Positions 38,891 to 50,870 of a stretch of 64,000 nucleotides of DNA are shown here, piece after piece. The first letter of the stretch is position 1. The number at the start of each line of letters is the position of its first letter. A program made the translations under genes and the position numbers. Source of the DNA: Polytrichum commune (Eukaryota; Streptophyta; Polytrichopsida; Polytrichales; Polytrichaceae); contig OX485804.1 of the NCBI GenBank assembly GCA_950295325.1, forward strand, positions 40,784,429-40,848,428. The letters are read 5' to 3'. The notes under the pieces were generated by a model. It was not told the origin of the DNA. It saw only the letters and a program-made list of their open reading frames with translations, and ran no database searches.

Positions 38891-40339
38891 TCAACCACAA
38901 CCACCTCTTCCCACCCAGACTCTTGTGGCACATACATGTTCTCGTCCTGACCAGAGGCTATGTTGCCGTATTGGGGCCTCTGGAAAAAATCCCTGCCACG
39001 CGCAGCCATCATGCCCCACGGGGTCATTCGTGTATTTGCATTGTACAGTACTGCCAAACTTCAATGCGTTCCCCGCTGTGAGTTTGCCCGCCTCCCTCGT
39101 CGCAGAGGTGATATATGTTGGGGCTATCGTGTGCACATCAACCCATTCCCGGTTTGGCCACAATGCAACAACAATGCAACATTTCTTCTCAATGTCGCAG
39201 CTTGGTCTGCCGACTGGCAGAGCGTACAACCCCATGCTTGTCGCAACCCTTGCTAACCCCCCTTGACAATCTTGCCAATTTTCAATTCTAGCAAAGGTTA
39301 CGAGCGCTAACCATTCGTATTCCGCCATGCTAATGATTAGCTCCTCCTACCCCGGACCTTATAGTTCATAGGAGGGAACCAACCCTCTTACTTTGCTTTC
39401 GGGACTCACCCCTTAATCGGTAACCCATTCCTAGATGTGGACTTCCGTCCATGGAAGTCCAATCCTATGTTGATCATCGCGTTGCCCGAGCAACACTACA
39501 ACAACCCGAACCATACTAGGCAACTATGGCCTCACAATGGGCCAAAGCCCATGGAGGCCGTGCCGTTCGGCCTCAGGTGGGTGAGGCCACACCACCTCAC
39601 CCATATAAGCCTTTAGGACTCTACGCGGGGCCCCTACTCCACCGTCAAGAGACCTCTTGTCTCTCCACCAAGAGTTGGGTCCAAGTAGACATTTTCCCTT
39701 AGCTGCTGGGCCTAGAAGCCCCCAGCAGCTTCAGACCATCATAACTTCCTTGTATGATGTCTGATGCTGACAAGCAACCACTCCATCTTCATCTACGCTT
39801 CATGTAGATGTCGATGGACTCCTCACTTGCCCCATTCAGGCAAGTATAGACGAAGTTGTGCCTATTTGAACCTTGGCAGTCCCGGGAATCACTCCCAGGC
39901 ACTGCTGTACCAGGGCGCTGTCCCGGGACAGCGCCCCACTCAAATGGCCATAACTCCTAGCTCACACCTCCGATTGAGGTGTTCTTGAGCGTCCTAAAAT
40001 CACCACGCCATGAGCTACGCATAGCTTTTGGCTTTACCCTCATGCCTCCTAGTCTCCATGGGTGGGAGGCGTTCCCAACGCCCGGGGCCCTCACCCACAC
40101 TAGGATCACTTGGGCCCTCTCACCAACGGCGCCACAAGTCCCGGGTGTCACTCCGGGGTCCCCCTTGTGCCCATGGTGTTTCGGGCACTCCTCATGGAGA
40201 GGTGCGCGACAATGCTCCCCCACAAGCCCCCCCCCCAAAAAAAAAATTTGTTGTTGCATTGTCGTTCGTGTCTGTCCAAATGCATGCACAGAAGCCGACT
40301 TCGAGCACATATGCCACTGTAAAACGTCTTTGCCCACAA
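38891..40339 (-). pseudogene. Transposon reading frame split by an 880-bp insertion
   Basis: Two minus-strand frames, 40339 to about 40212 and 39331 to 38891, are in register with each other when the 880 bases between the ATGCT repeats are left out. The right piece then ends in GGGLWGS and the left continues MAEYEWLAL. The combined frame is roughly 190 codons, unidentified, ending in Gly/Cys-rich sequence. The fit in phase across the insertion supports both the coding strand and the later arrival of the inserted DNA. Confidence 0.45.
39332..40211. mobile_element. 880-bp nested insertion flanked by ATGCT (candidate solo LTR)
   Basis: Flanked by a 5-bp direct repeat ATGCT (39327-39331 and 40212-40216). 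It ends in GACA and has TG two bases from its left end. Inside are short GC-rich imperfect repeats and no convincing gene. Leaving it out joins a minus-strand frame. A 5-bp duplication suits an LTR retrotransposon, but only one putative LTR is present and the left terminus is not a perfect TG. Confidence 0.5.
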
Positions 40340-40459
40340 ACTTTCAACTTCCTTGCATGCGTCTATTTACAACACAGCAACCATGTCTTCACTGTGTTCC
40401 TCTTCCCATTTTCCCTTCCTCTCCTCTGTTGGGCTATGTTGTGGCCATGCTCTTGCCTT

Positions 40460-40780
40460 TCATGTGTCAATTGTCTTCTCCACCAGGTACCGCGTTGACC
40501 ACGTCACCCATGGGTTGTTTGGAGCAGGTGGAGTTGCGTAGTGCTCCAGGTGCTGCAGTCCTCCATTTGCTTCTGGGTACATGAGTTCAACGTTCTTTTT
40601 GTGCACCTTTGTGACCTTCACCAATTTTTTCCCATCCTCGCACAATTCCATTAACAGGGTCCGTGCGATGCCCCCCTCATTGTTCTCTGCTGCCGGCGCA
40701 CTTCTGGCTATGCCTTCGGCCACAGGTCTTCTTCCATTCCCTGGATATAACACCCAGCACTGCGCTCCGCACCGCACCAA
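40460..40780 (-). pseudogene. Transposon-associated open frame, unidentified
   Basis: An open minus-strand frame of 106 codons. The second half is hydrophilic and looks protein-like, with LLMELCEDGKKLVKVTKVH followed by a Pro/Asn turn-rich stretch and a WVTWSTRYLVE segment. It lies downstream of the coiled-coil frame on the same strand and could be a further exon. No family recognised. Confidence 0.3.
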
Positions 40781-40859
40781 CTCATGCGTCCATTGTGTCC
40801 ATAAAAGAATTCAGCAACAATACAAACACTCAAACCTTTGCATAGCCATCTAGGGAACA

Positions 40860-42024
40860 CACAATTGCATAGCATTAGAGACGTGTACGCAGGGATTTTT
40901 GTGCAAGTACTTGCCGATGAATGGAACCGTGGATCCACTGCTGGTGGCCTCCTTACACGTCCAATGCCTCGTCCCGTTCCCCACCCCGATCCCCTGTTGT
41001 TACCTGAGATGTTCACAACACCTCCCTTGTTTCCAGCACCCCCTCCCCTCCCCCGCACTGCGTCTGCCTCTGTGGGCCTCCCCGGAGACAAATTCAAATT
41101 GAGAATGACATGTTCCGTTGCTTCGGCAGCCCCCATCTACAGCCCTTTGGTTGCCTTTGTTTCCGCGCAACTCCGTTGTTCTCTCCTCAACCGCACCCAG
41201 CCATCGTCTCCATCGCCATCGCCTGCAGGTAGTTGCCTCACTGCGCTTGCAAAATCCGCCCATAATGACAGAGCAACCTTTGGTGGTCCTGCCTGTGTGC
41301 ACTCCTCTGCCATCTGCATATGTTGGGCCACCTCCTCTGCCGCCTCCTCCGCGTCACTTGTTCTTCTTTGCTTCCCTGGCGGTGACCACAATCCGGGCGA
41401 TGTGTTCTGTCCATTGTGCCAATCGCCCATGCCGCCATCCTCCGTCGAGCTTGCGATGTTTATGTGGTTCCCCTCCTCCATGTCTCCATGCTGCGTCTCC
41501 AGGATGGAGGTGGCTGCGGCGTTCCCTCCATGCACGGGGTTTTCTTCCTCCTGTCGTGGGTGTGCACTTTTTCCTTTCCTGGTCCTCATTATTGGGACAT
41601 CTCCATGTTTTGTTCCATTTCCCTCCCCTTTCCATGTGCACCATGTCGTTGTTTCCAATGGCCCTCGCTCATGCACATCATCTACCTCGGTTTTGTTTTT
41701 CATCGTCGAGCGCACATGCTCTCCTATCTTCTCCATCACCTCGTGCACCACCCCCACGTCCTCTCTCACCCAAGTCATATCGTTCTGCAGGGTTGCCATA
41801 AGCTTCTCAAGTGACGCCAACTTTGCCATTATGGCTTTGTTTGCAGCTCCCATCACTGCTATTCTGGCATTTGTGGCATTCGCCGCGTCCATCGTTGCAT
41901 CCTCTGTATCTTCCATGCTGACTTCCAACTCCCTTTCCCCCCCCCCCAAGTCGCCACTCCCGTACGATGTGTGTTCCTTGCATGTGTCCACTAGCGGTTC
42001 GATGCGTGCCGGTTCCGCCTGCAA
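40860..42024 (-). pseudogene. Transposon-encoded coiled-coil protein
   Basis: The minus-strand frame is open for 295 codons (42024-41137), meets one TAG at 41137-41139 and continues open in the same frame into Gly/Arg-rich sequence to about 40.86 kb. The N-terminal third has a heptad-like stretch around LASLEKLMATLQNDM and VREDVGVVHEVMEKI. The middle and end are rich in Glu, Lys, Thr and Gly. The hydrophilic composition and the coiled coil favour this strand over the opposite, which is Ser/Pro/Cys-rich. Position 3' of the Ptta-like domain suggests the C-terminal part of the same transposon protein, or a second transposon gene. Function unknown. Confidence 0.45.
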
Positions 42025-42156
42025 TGGCTGCTGTGCAATGTTTTCTCACAAACAGTCTTTATATCCGCATACGCACCCAACAACATATTTGGTGTTGCGT
42101 GCACCGGTATTCATGCTTCTGCATTATGCAACACACCGCATGCACAATACAAATTT

Positions 42157-42654
42157 TCATGTTCTTACACTTGCTGTTGTGAAATTATGCAGCACACATA
42201 GCATGCATATAATGATTTCATACTTCTCGCTTACCTCCTCCATCCTGTCGGCCAGTGCTTTGCGCCCCGTATTGTTGTTGTTGTGCACTAGCGACCGCCT
42301 GCCCGCCATTTCCGTTGCTTCCTCCTTACACGCTTCCGTGGGCCACCATAAAATTAGTTTCTGCCATGTGTCTTCTGGACAATTGTGATGCCGTTTCAAA
42401 TCGCCATACCTCTATCAATGTGATTTCCAAATTGCCCTCGAACTGTGCAGATGACTTGCCAGGTATTTCCCCACACGTTTTGGATCCACCGGTGGATTGA
42501 ACTTATATTGTGAGTTTAGTTCTTGGTGTATCAGTCCGTTCTCGAATATGGAGTAGCCCTTCCACCCCTTCTTCTTGAATTCCATGAGCTTGTATGCAAT
42601 TTCCTTTGTTGCGGCATGCCATCGTGCCTTCAAATATTGTTGTGCACGACACAA
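42157..42654 (-). pseudogene. Ptta/En-Spm-type plant transposase domain, with stops
   Basis: One minus-strand frame interrupted by a TGA-TAG pair at 42412-42417. Before the stops it reads VDPKRVGKYL and SSRAIWKSH; after them come HNCPEDTWQKLILWW, then TEMAGRRS and TGRKALADRMEE. This order (an RxIWK-H block, then a P-W-LI-WW block, then a block of N/R-rich residues and K-x-LA/FA-R-x-EE) is the pattern of the plant transposase Ptta/En/Spm family found with CACTA elements. The stops replace residues in the middle of the domain, so I call it a pseudogene. It is the upstream part of a minus-strand gene set running down to about 38.9 kb. Confidence 0.62.
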
Positions 42655-43464
42655 GATTGGAGCCCACCGGAGGGTCTCCTTGTATGGTGCGTTGATGGGG
42701 AGGGAAGGACGATGTTGCCAGACGGGGAGCCTAAGCCTTGCAAACCAATACCCATGAAGAATTTGGAGGATATTGTTAAAGGCATATCAGGCTTCATATA
42801 ATATTGGGAGAGTTTGAGGGTATCGGATGTTGGTGGATCGTGTTGGCTTCGTTACGGAAGTTGGATACAGTATTGGACACGTGTCCGTGGCACCTTGGCA
42901 AACTTTCACCAATATACACCCCTTACTTTGAGGTATGGGTTTTGGCCACAAACACGTGTCAATGTACATGCTTCGGAGGCTAGTCTTTTGGGAAATGGAG
43001 AGGTTCGAGAGGAGTTTGATGTGGACGACCATTACGTCGGGCTTGCTAGTAGTCGTCCCCCACCATCTTTCCACATTGCAGTGGATTGTCATAAAGGCTA
43101 TATGCTTATTTTGCGTCCTGGAGATGAGACATATGCAAAGCCAGTGTGGGTGGCAAGAGCTTTGTCCAAACCAAATTTTGTAACTTCCAGCCCTCATTTT
43201 CGGTAAATTGAGGTGGAGTACTACCGACCGATGGCACGGAATGAAGATGTGGTTCGGCATTACACAGGCTGGGATAGAAACCCAAACTTTTGGTGGAAGG
43301 TGGATTCTAAGCACGGTCCATCTTGGATAGATACATATTCTATATTCATAGCATGGAAACCACGGAAAAATCAAAGTGGATCAGTGTCCATCCCTCAAAA
43401 GTACATAGCTTTTGCTAAAGACAACCTTGCTCGGATCGAACAAGAAGCATGCCACGTTGAATGA
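42655..43464 (+). pseudogene. Unidentified transposon-linked protein, two in-frame stops
   Basis: One plus-strand frame runs from about 42655 to a stop at 43462-43464 and is broken by TAA at 42799-42801 and 43204-43206. Between and after the stops it is dense in Trp, Tyr and charged residues: RVSDVGGSCWLRYGSW, GDETYAKPVWVARALSKPNF, VEYYRPM, YTGWDRNPNFWWKVD and SIFIAWKPRK. The second stop (TAA) lies where a Gln codon would fit. It is divergent from the Ptta-like frame. The KPVWVARAL...YYRP...GWD pattern suggests one compact domain; I do not recognise the family with confidence. A chromatin-reader-like fold is only a guess. Confidence 0.45.
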
Positions 43465-43957
43465 GAAGTTGGTAGGATTGTGTTATCATAATAATTATAA
43501 TTCCATATGTAACTATAGTAGGCACATATTAGTCATATGTGTGCTCCGCAAAATAAAAGTAGAGTGTGGGTTGAACTTAGGAACGCTCCAACTCCATTGG
43601 GGTTGGATGAATATCCATATACAATATTTCATAACAAATGTGACCTTTATTTTATTATTTTGTTTGGGACTAAATTGTTGGGTTGAATGAATATGCATTT
43701 TTTGCACGACGCTTCCAAGGTCGTAGTATCTATATTTTACTACATATGCTAATAATAGCCATTATACTATATGATTTCTTTTGTGAGGTTCATTTCAAGT
43801 GCTCTACCCTTGTGGTTCTGTTGGTGAAGTTGGTTTCAAGTGTTCTATCCAATGTGCTTATATCGCCAACCATTGATTTTGGGACATTAGACTGATAATA
43901 TATTTGAGATTGTTGACAATATAATTTCAGCGAATTCACATTGTTGTGGTCCATATA

Positions 43958-43989
43958 TTAATTTGAGACAAGAGAAAGTCTCAAATTAA
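43958..43989. repeat. Perfect 12-bp hairpin
   Basis: TTAATTTGAGAC and its exact complement are separated by an 8-base AAGAGAAA loop, just left of the start of copy III homology. It may mark a junction or an element end; nothing else supports a role. Confidence 0.6.
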
Positions 43990-43994
43990 CGAAT

Positions 43995-45375
43995 ATAGTG
44001 TTACAACCTATAGGTGAAGTGTATTGGACAACTTTACCAAGAGTAGAAGTCCACCGGACTACTTCACAAAACAGTCATAGCCGGCCATAGTAGAAACCTT
44101 ACCCCCTAAATGACCATTGTATTGATATTTAGAAAAAAATTATTGATCAAAAAATAAAATGCATATGGCAATGTTTTAGAACTTCATTCATGACATGAAT
44201 TTATTTGAAAATATTCCACCTCTGTAATACATCCAAATTAAGGTAAATAAGTAGGTAACATTATCTTCTTATTGAAATTCAAAGAAATTACATGTTGGTA
44301 TAGTCCAACCTTGTGAATACGACACTCATTTATACGACACCCTCGATATTACGACACATTTTTGTGAGACCAAACTTTTTAGTTCAAAACTCCCTCTTTT
44401 ATACGACTACAACACTCGATAATGCAACATTTAGAATCTCCGTTTTGTCAGATGAAAGGGGTAGTTAATGCAAGAATTCCTTTCATCTATATTATGTACA
44501 TCTAAAATACATCTATTTTCACTTGGGAACTACTTGGGGACTTCACTTATTGTTGGGAACTTAATGGTAATTAGGGTTACTAGTGTAGAATGGACATGGT
44601 TAGGGTGAGAGTGGCCTCCTGCCTAGTATGTTGCCTTGTACACGGGTGATATAGTATCACTAGTATCTTGATGCTAAACGTCATGCATCATTGTTGTCTA
44701 GTTTCTTATTAGAGAAACTCTTTATATTTTGGTGTTAATGAAATTATTAGTTTCCAAAAGTTAGATGGGAATTTAGATAAGATGAAAGTTGCTAACTTGT
44801 GCAGGCAACACCAAAGATCTTTGGACTCTTATTTTAAGAGTTCTTGAGAATATTTGTATTTGTTTGGAATTATAAGTTATTATTTCATACCATCTATATT
44901 GCTTAAACTCGTTGTCTATATATTTTTAGCTCATATTACTTATGTTTTTGTATTCCCTTGATAATACGATAACTTCACGTCATTTGTCATATCAATGAGA
45001 AGACAACACCTCGATAATACGACATTTTTGTGTTTCCCAAACATGTCATACTAAAGAGGGAGAATAATAGTGCAATGGTTTCTCTAAGAAAGAAATATTT
45101 TATTGAAGTTGGAGTTCTCCGGAGGCCAAGTTTCTTGTCCGAGGCTTTAAGGTTGCCCAAGAAACTTGACCTCCGGAGAACTCCCCTTCAAAAAAGTGTC
45201 GCCATGTTGGCAACCATGTCATTTTTTCATCCATGTACAAAGTTCTCCGCCGAAGGACTTTTGACCGTAGTGTAAACCACCACCAGACAAGAGTTTCACT
45301 TGCGGCCAATCAAATTTCAAAATTCCCCTAGAATTCATGACTGGTGGACTTCTCCACCGTAGTGTAAAGCCGCCC
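43995..45375. mobile_element. GGGCCGC Harbinger-like element, 5'-truncated (copy III)
   Basis: Homologous to the interior and right end of the 22468-23988 element and followed by TTTAATG. Its left end is missing at the junction with the transposon-gene block. The hairpin is kept at 45111-45184. Confidence 0.72.
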
Positions 45376-45632
45376 TTTAATGAAACCCAAAAGTGATTCC
45401 TTATGGTGTGAAACATGATCTATCCAGCCAATCACTACATCCGACCTATCACTACATCCTTTTTGGACCACCACTTTTATATTTAACCATTATGAACCCA
45501 CACAAGAATTATTGCACTCCTAGTCCAGATCATCGTTTTCCGTTCAACTCCCTTCCCTTAGGTAGTATCAGAATCATAATCGGAACATAGCTATAAAATT
45601 CCGACAATCCACATTTTGTGGAGTGGTCACAA

Positions 45633-46878
45633 CACTAGTAGGAAGGGGGGTCTTTTCCCACACAACAACGACAGTAAATCAACACTTTTCTGCAACCACG
45701 ACAGATGCCATAAAGGTTGCAACCACTGTGGACATACTGTCGTCCTGGACCAGTCCTATTATCTGACACAAACGGGATGTCAAAACCATGTCGTGATTTT
45801 AGCAAGTAATTTTTACTGCAACAGTAAATTATGATTATGTGTAAAGTTCAGAGGTAATTTAATTATATATATATATATAATTAAAAATTAGACAACGTTG
45901 GTAGGTCCGCGCCTTCTAATTAAACCCTCCCAGGTAGGTCTAGCCTTCAACCAATAACTCACCCACAAGAATAGGCTACCTACCACTCACCTAGGTGGCA
46001 AGGCCAAGGGTGGCGGCCAAGGGCTTCAAACCTTGCACCTTGTGACACCCACATGTGCCTTAGCCACTGAGTCATCACATCACATATGATATATATGGAG
46101 TGCTTCAAACCTTTCTACACTAAGGCCACTCTTTTCTCTCTACTACCTACTATTTACTGTATATAATTTACTGCCTTCCTTTTACTATTTACTGTCCAAT
46201 ATTTATTGTCTGATATTTACTGTCTGATATTTACTATCTAATATTTATTGTCTAATATTTATTGTTTAATATTTACTATCTACTATTTATTGTTTTCTGG
46301 CATTATTTACTATTTACTGTCTATTATTTACTTTTTATATATTATTATTTTCTATTTACGGTCTGCTATTATAATTTACTTTTATAATATATCATTTACT
46401 ATTTACCGTCTATTATTATTATTTAATATCATTGTCCATTTTAAATTTTTAATAATCATTGTTTGAAGTATCTTATTTACTATTTATGGTCTGTTATTCT
46501 TAATTTATTTTTTACTATTTATTGTGAAATATATAGAGTTTATTATTTACGATCTATTCTTACAATGCTTTAATGTTGGATGAATGAAAGAAACGCTTGT
46601 ATGCGCCAGTTGCCTCTCTCCTACCTTAATAATCAATGAAGAAGATGACTCACATCTGGGTCTAGATCTACCTAGAAGATCTATAAAACTCAATAAAGAT
46701 AGAACATTCCTTCACGGACCTTTTGCATGACATGAAAGCGACATAACTCCCACACATGCAAAAAATATGTCACGGAGCTCAAAACTCTAGCGCGGAGCTC
46801 AAAACTCCAACACAACTCCAACATGAAAAAATTTCATGTCAAAGGCCACATGTCAAAGGGACCCCCTTCCTACTAGTG
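45633..46878. mobile_element. Non-autonomous CACTA element B (1.25 kb)
   Basis: Starts CACTAGTAGGAAGG and ends CCTTCCTACTAGTG, flanked by CAA and CAG. The empty site GTCACAGTGC is seen in copies I and II. It is the inverted relative of element A with the same ATTTACT-rich core and tRNA-like segment, but differs in terminal bases (CACTAGTAGG against CACTACAAGG). No transposase frame. Confidence 0.86.
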
Positions 46879-49223
46879 CAGTGCACTGCGCATTGCACAG
46901 GATACCCATTTGTTGTAGAAAATTCTATGTTTAATTGGCATGAAAACTGGTCAAACTTGACCACAAAATTCCAGAGAAAATTATCACAAAGTACAGTACA
47001 AAAGTGTATGGTACACTAAATATCAAATTTAGTGTCACCAATTCTAACTGTCTTGCTCAAAACTACTTGTAAACCACACTGTAGTGCCACCAACACTAAA
47101 CGTTAACCCAACATAATTTGTCATTCCTTGTGAATGTTTTGAAGGACTCTAGATTTACAGTGTTGCGGTTACTGTCACTTCCCAAGAGATTTTTCATCCA
47201 AATTTCCATCACCCATGATAATATTTCATCACAAGTTGCTGACAAGAGGAGGTAGGGTTTTGGCCAATGGATGAACTCATCCATCATCCATGACAATGTT
47301 TGTTCACTTATTCACAAGAATTGTGATCTAAAAAGTTACCATAGTGAGATACTCCTTTGCTATGATGAATTCACAGAAGTGCAAACTCAATTTCATGATT
47401 TTACATACCAATTTAGTAACACGTTCTACCGATTTCATTGGAATCATGCACCAACTTCATTATATAGACAACCAACTTAACTCAAACTTTCAACTAATTT
47501 CGTGATTTGGTACCAATGTTCGCAAAATCAATTTCATGAAGATCACTATATTCGAAAGTCTCAAAATAAATCCAAATGATTTAATATCTAGTTCAATTTC
47601 TTATTGTGACGACATGTATTTGTGCCAAGTTGGTTAATGCCGCCCATGCAAATCACTTTATTAAGTCACATTGAATATAGTTTGTGTTTTTCTTGTTTTG
47701 TATTTGAAAACCACATCCTTAAATAGTCTCAAAATCATGAAAAAATCTCTGATTACCAAATATAGTGATGAAGTAGATAACTTTATTTCACGAAGAACTA
47801 TACATCATGTATAAGATTTTCCCGATCGTTCCCCATGACTAACTTTACCAAAATATTGATTGACGAGGATTGACCTTTCTTATCCAGCCTTGGACCATGT
47901 TTGAAGTGATTACTTGTACATCATCATTAATGTGATCTAATAATCTCAAAGTAGCAATTTGACACTCTTAAATCCACAAGATCGCACACTCCAACTACAT
48001 TGGGTTTGTGTCGCTTGCTCTGATGTACAATATACAAAGAGCAGAGGAGAACCGATACTCTTATCTTCTACTATAATGAAAGACCAAAGAAAAGTCGATG
48101 TCAAGGCTAGAGGCTTCCAGGTAAACACAAAACAAAGAGAAAGCAACGAACAACGAGAAGGCAAAGAATGCAAAAACAAGAGATGAGAAGTTGAGAAGTT
48201 GAGTATACGAAAACCACAAAGTGCAAAAAGATTTATGAAATTGGTTTGGAAGTTTCATGAAGTTGCTAGAGGTAAGGTCCACTATCATGAAATTGTGGTG
48301 CCCCACATGTCGAGTTGGTTTAGAAGAATCATGAAAAAATTTAGTAGGTTCATGAAATTGGTAGAACACTCTGATAACATTGGTTGGAATGTTCACGAAC
48401 TAGCTTGGAACCTTCATGAAATTGAGTTAGCAATTCTATGAAGTCATCATACCAAATGACTAAAAAACCACATGACACTAAACATCATATTTAGTGTAGT
48501 TAGTGTCACGTACATTATTTTGCAAAGGGCCTGAACTAGAAGCCTAGAGGTCTCAAAGTTCACATCTGTTGATGAACAACATTATATTATTTGTCAATGT
48601 AAGTAATGATCTCAAGTGAAAACTTATTCACATTAAGACATTTGGTGTAGCGCATTGGGATACATGAAATGATAGTTTTGCGTTTTAGTGTGCAAGGGGA
48701 AGGCATTACTAAGCATACTAACACAAAATGTCATGTGTTTACATTTTAATATGCAAGAAGGAAGATATTATTGAGCATACTAATGCCAGGGGTCATTTGT
48801 GTACACTTTTAATCAACTTGTAGACTATTGTGTTACATATGCATGCACCTCACAATAATATTAAACATACTCATGCCAAAATGTTAGTAGGCGCCAAGTA
48901 TCATGAGGTAACACTAATGATGAAGTTGGCGGTCATTAGTGTAACCTAACATATGCCTCAAAATAGGGTAAGTGAGGCTATTATGCATGTGACACTAAAT
49001 ACCATGAACCGTGTAATTGCTTCCAGAGTAAGTGATTGCAGCAAAAATCATAATCCCTCACAATTGGTTGTTACCATCATTGAATATACAAAATCTTATG
49101 TCTTTTCTTATCATCGAGAGAATAAATAGATGAGAGAAGATTGATCACGAACAATTTAACTTGTAATAGAAGCAGGCCTTAAGTGGACACTTTTAGCTCT
49201 ACACGCACTTCTTGTAGGGTTAG

Positions 49224-49569
49224 CTCGGGGGGGGGGGGGGTAGTCATTGGTTGGAGTAGCAATATACGTGCGAACAAATGATAGGGTATTTTAAAAACAC
49301 GGGGGCTAGAATTTATAAATGGACTTAAGAGTAATATAGGGTATCAAAAATGGCACTGGACATCTTTAAAGTACTATAGGGTATGGAATAATAGGTAATT
49401 TGGAATTATAAGTAATGCAAGCCATTTTTCTATTAACCCAAAGTAGAAATTTACATAATGATAGCATGTGAAAAAAAGAATAGAATTGAAAGTAATACGC
49501 CCCTATAAAATAGTGGTTGTTCACACCTATATCCTTAACTTTTTACCACACTGCCCCCCCCCCCCCGAG
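49224..49569. mobile_element. CTCGGGG MITE, 346 bp (copy III only)
   Basis: CTC plus 14 G at the left, 13 C plus GAG at the right, 8-bp duplication AGGGTTAG (49216-49223, 49570-49577). Copies I and II have the site empty. Very close to the member at 8178. Confidence 0.88.
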
Positions 49570-50469
49570 AGGGTTAGTGCAAGATGATTGACAAATCCAG
49601 ATCACCTTGTAGTTATTTTTCTTATTATATGTGGAGCTCATATGAATATCTAATTTGCTATCAAAGTGAAGATTCTCGAGTTCATTAAATGGTGATATAG
49701 ACCCCTTCAATTATGTTAATTATAGAGTCCCTAATGTCCAAGGACACATGCAAAAGAAACATAGGTAAAATTTATCAAACGATCAACAAAATTAGTACTA
49801 ATTTTTTGAGAATATTAGATATATTCCAAGAATAATCCTCAAATACATGGAAAGTCCCATGAATATGTGCATTATAGGGGCATTATTTCTTAGCCCCCCC
49901 CCTTAAAATATCCCTTTATTGCACGTGGTTCATATCTCTACAAGAGAGTTACCCCCTCATGTCCTAATGGTCAAAAAACTTTATGTACGTAGTACAATCT
50001 CTTTTAAGAATATATCTTCATTTTCATTTTTAGTTGAATTGACATAGGAAATGACATTAGAAACTATGGTTTAGTGTAGACTGTGAAACCCAATTACAAT
50101 GAAATGACCCTTGAACCCATAGGGTGCTTGTTTTTACAAGAACCTATATACATACACGGTCAACACTGAAGTTTGACAAGACCTTTACATTTTCTTTTGA
50201 CAAGTAAATATGATTTTTTACTTTCATGTGACATAGTGTTAGAAAAATGATTTTCAAATGAAGGGTGCAAATCCAAATTTAGAGTGCACTATTTTTCTTG
50301 TATATTGCTAGTAGAATATATTGAATGGTGCATCTTTGTTCATATTAAATTGATGCTCTCAATCTAGGGGATGGAGTCACCTATTCTTTGTGTTTTTTCA
50401 ACACTTGATGAATGGGGAAAGAATGTGAGGCCAATTCATTTCATCAACATCAATCTTGGACAAAGATAC

Positions 50470-50870
50470 TTGCATAGTTGCACAAAAAGGCATTCTGACC
50501 ACAAAATCCTAAATCACAAAATTGAGTGTAAGTTTTGCATGACATGGCACACCAATCTCAATGCTACTCCAGGTCATATATATAGTTAGTGAAGTTTGCT
50601 TCAAGACAAAAACATGTGACAAGGTAAAATGACTTACATCACCATTGTTCCTAGTTCTCCCATCACTGCAATTTCTAATGAAGTTAAAAATTATGAGAGT
50701 TGGGACAAACAAAACTTACTTGACAAATGCATGTAAGACTTTATGAAGGAGCCTAGTTCCTACGAGCTTCACGGCATTCAACACAAAGATTGATGACAAA
50801 ACCGATGAAAATAAAAGCACGAGGAACAAGGTTGCAAATGATTGCACAAAACTAAACTTGCTCATCAATC
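50470..50870 (+). pseudogene. Possible decayed BED-zinc-finger frame, copy III
   Basis: Keeps ECKFCMTWHTNLNATPGHI, then is interrupted. Same weak similarity as the copy I frame; preceded here by about 300 bases (50160-50470) not seen in the other copies. Confidence 0.25.

Larger units (their letters stand above)
38062..43994. mobile_element. GC-richer block of decayed transposon genes between copies II and III
   Basis: A 5.9-kb block of distinct composition, richer in G+C than its surroundings between 38.7 and 43.4 kb, separates copies II and III. It holds a Ptta-like transposase remnant and several other minus-strand frames, a plus-strand frame with two stops, and an 880-bp nested insertion. 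No terminal inverted repeats or target-site duplication could be found at its edges, so its limits are those of the flanking duplications, not of an element. The first 300 bases may still be host exon sequence. Confidence 0.6.

Noticed and set aside
38748..39266. 172-codon plus-strand frame rich in Cys and Pro
   Set aside because: It is opposite the minus-strand frame that stays in phase when the 880-bp insertion is left out; no domain.
40838..42388. 516-codon plus-strand open frame
   Set aside because: Its composition is Ser/Pro/Cys/Leu-rich and it lies opposite minus-strand frames with transposase and coiled-coil features. It is best explained as an antisense shadow in GC-rich DNA.
42787..43374. 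195-codon minus-strand frame
   Set aside because: It overlaps the plus-strand frame with GWD, WKPRK and KPVWVARAL patterns, and is Ile/Pro/Cys-rich like a shadow.
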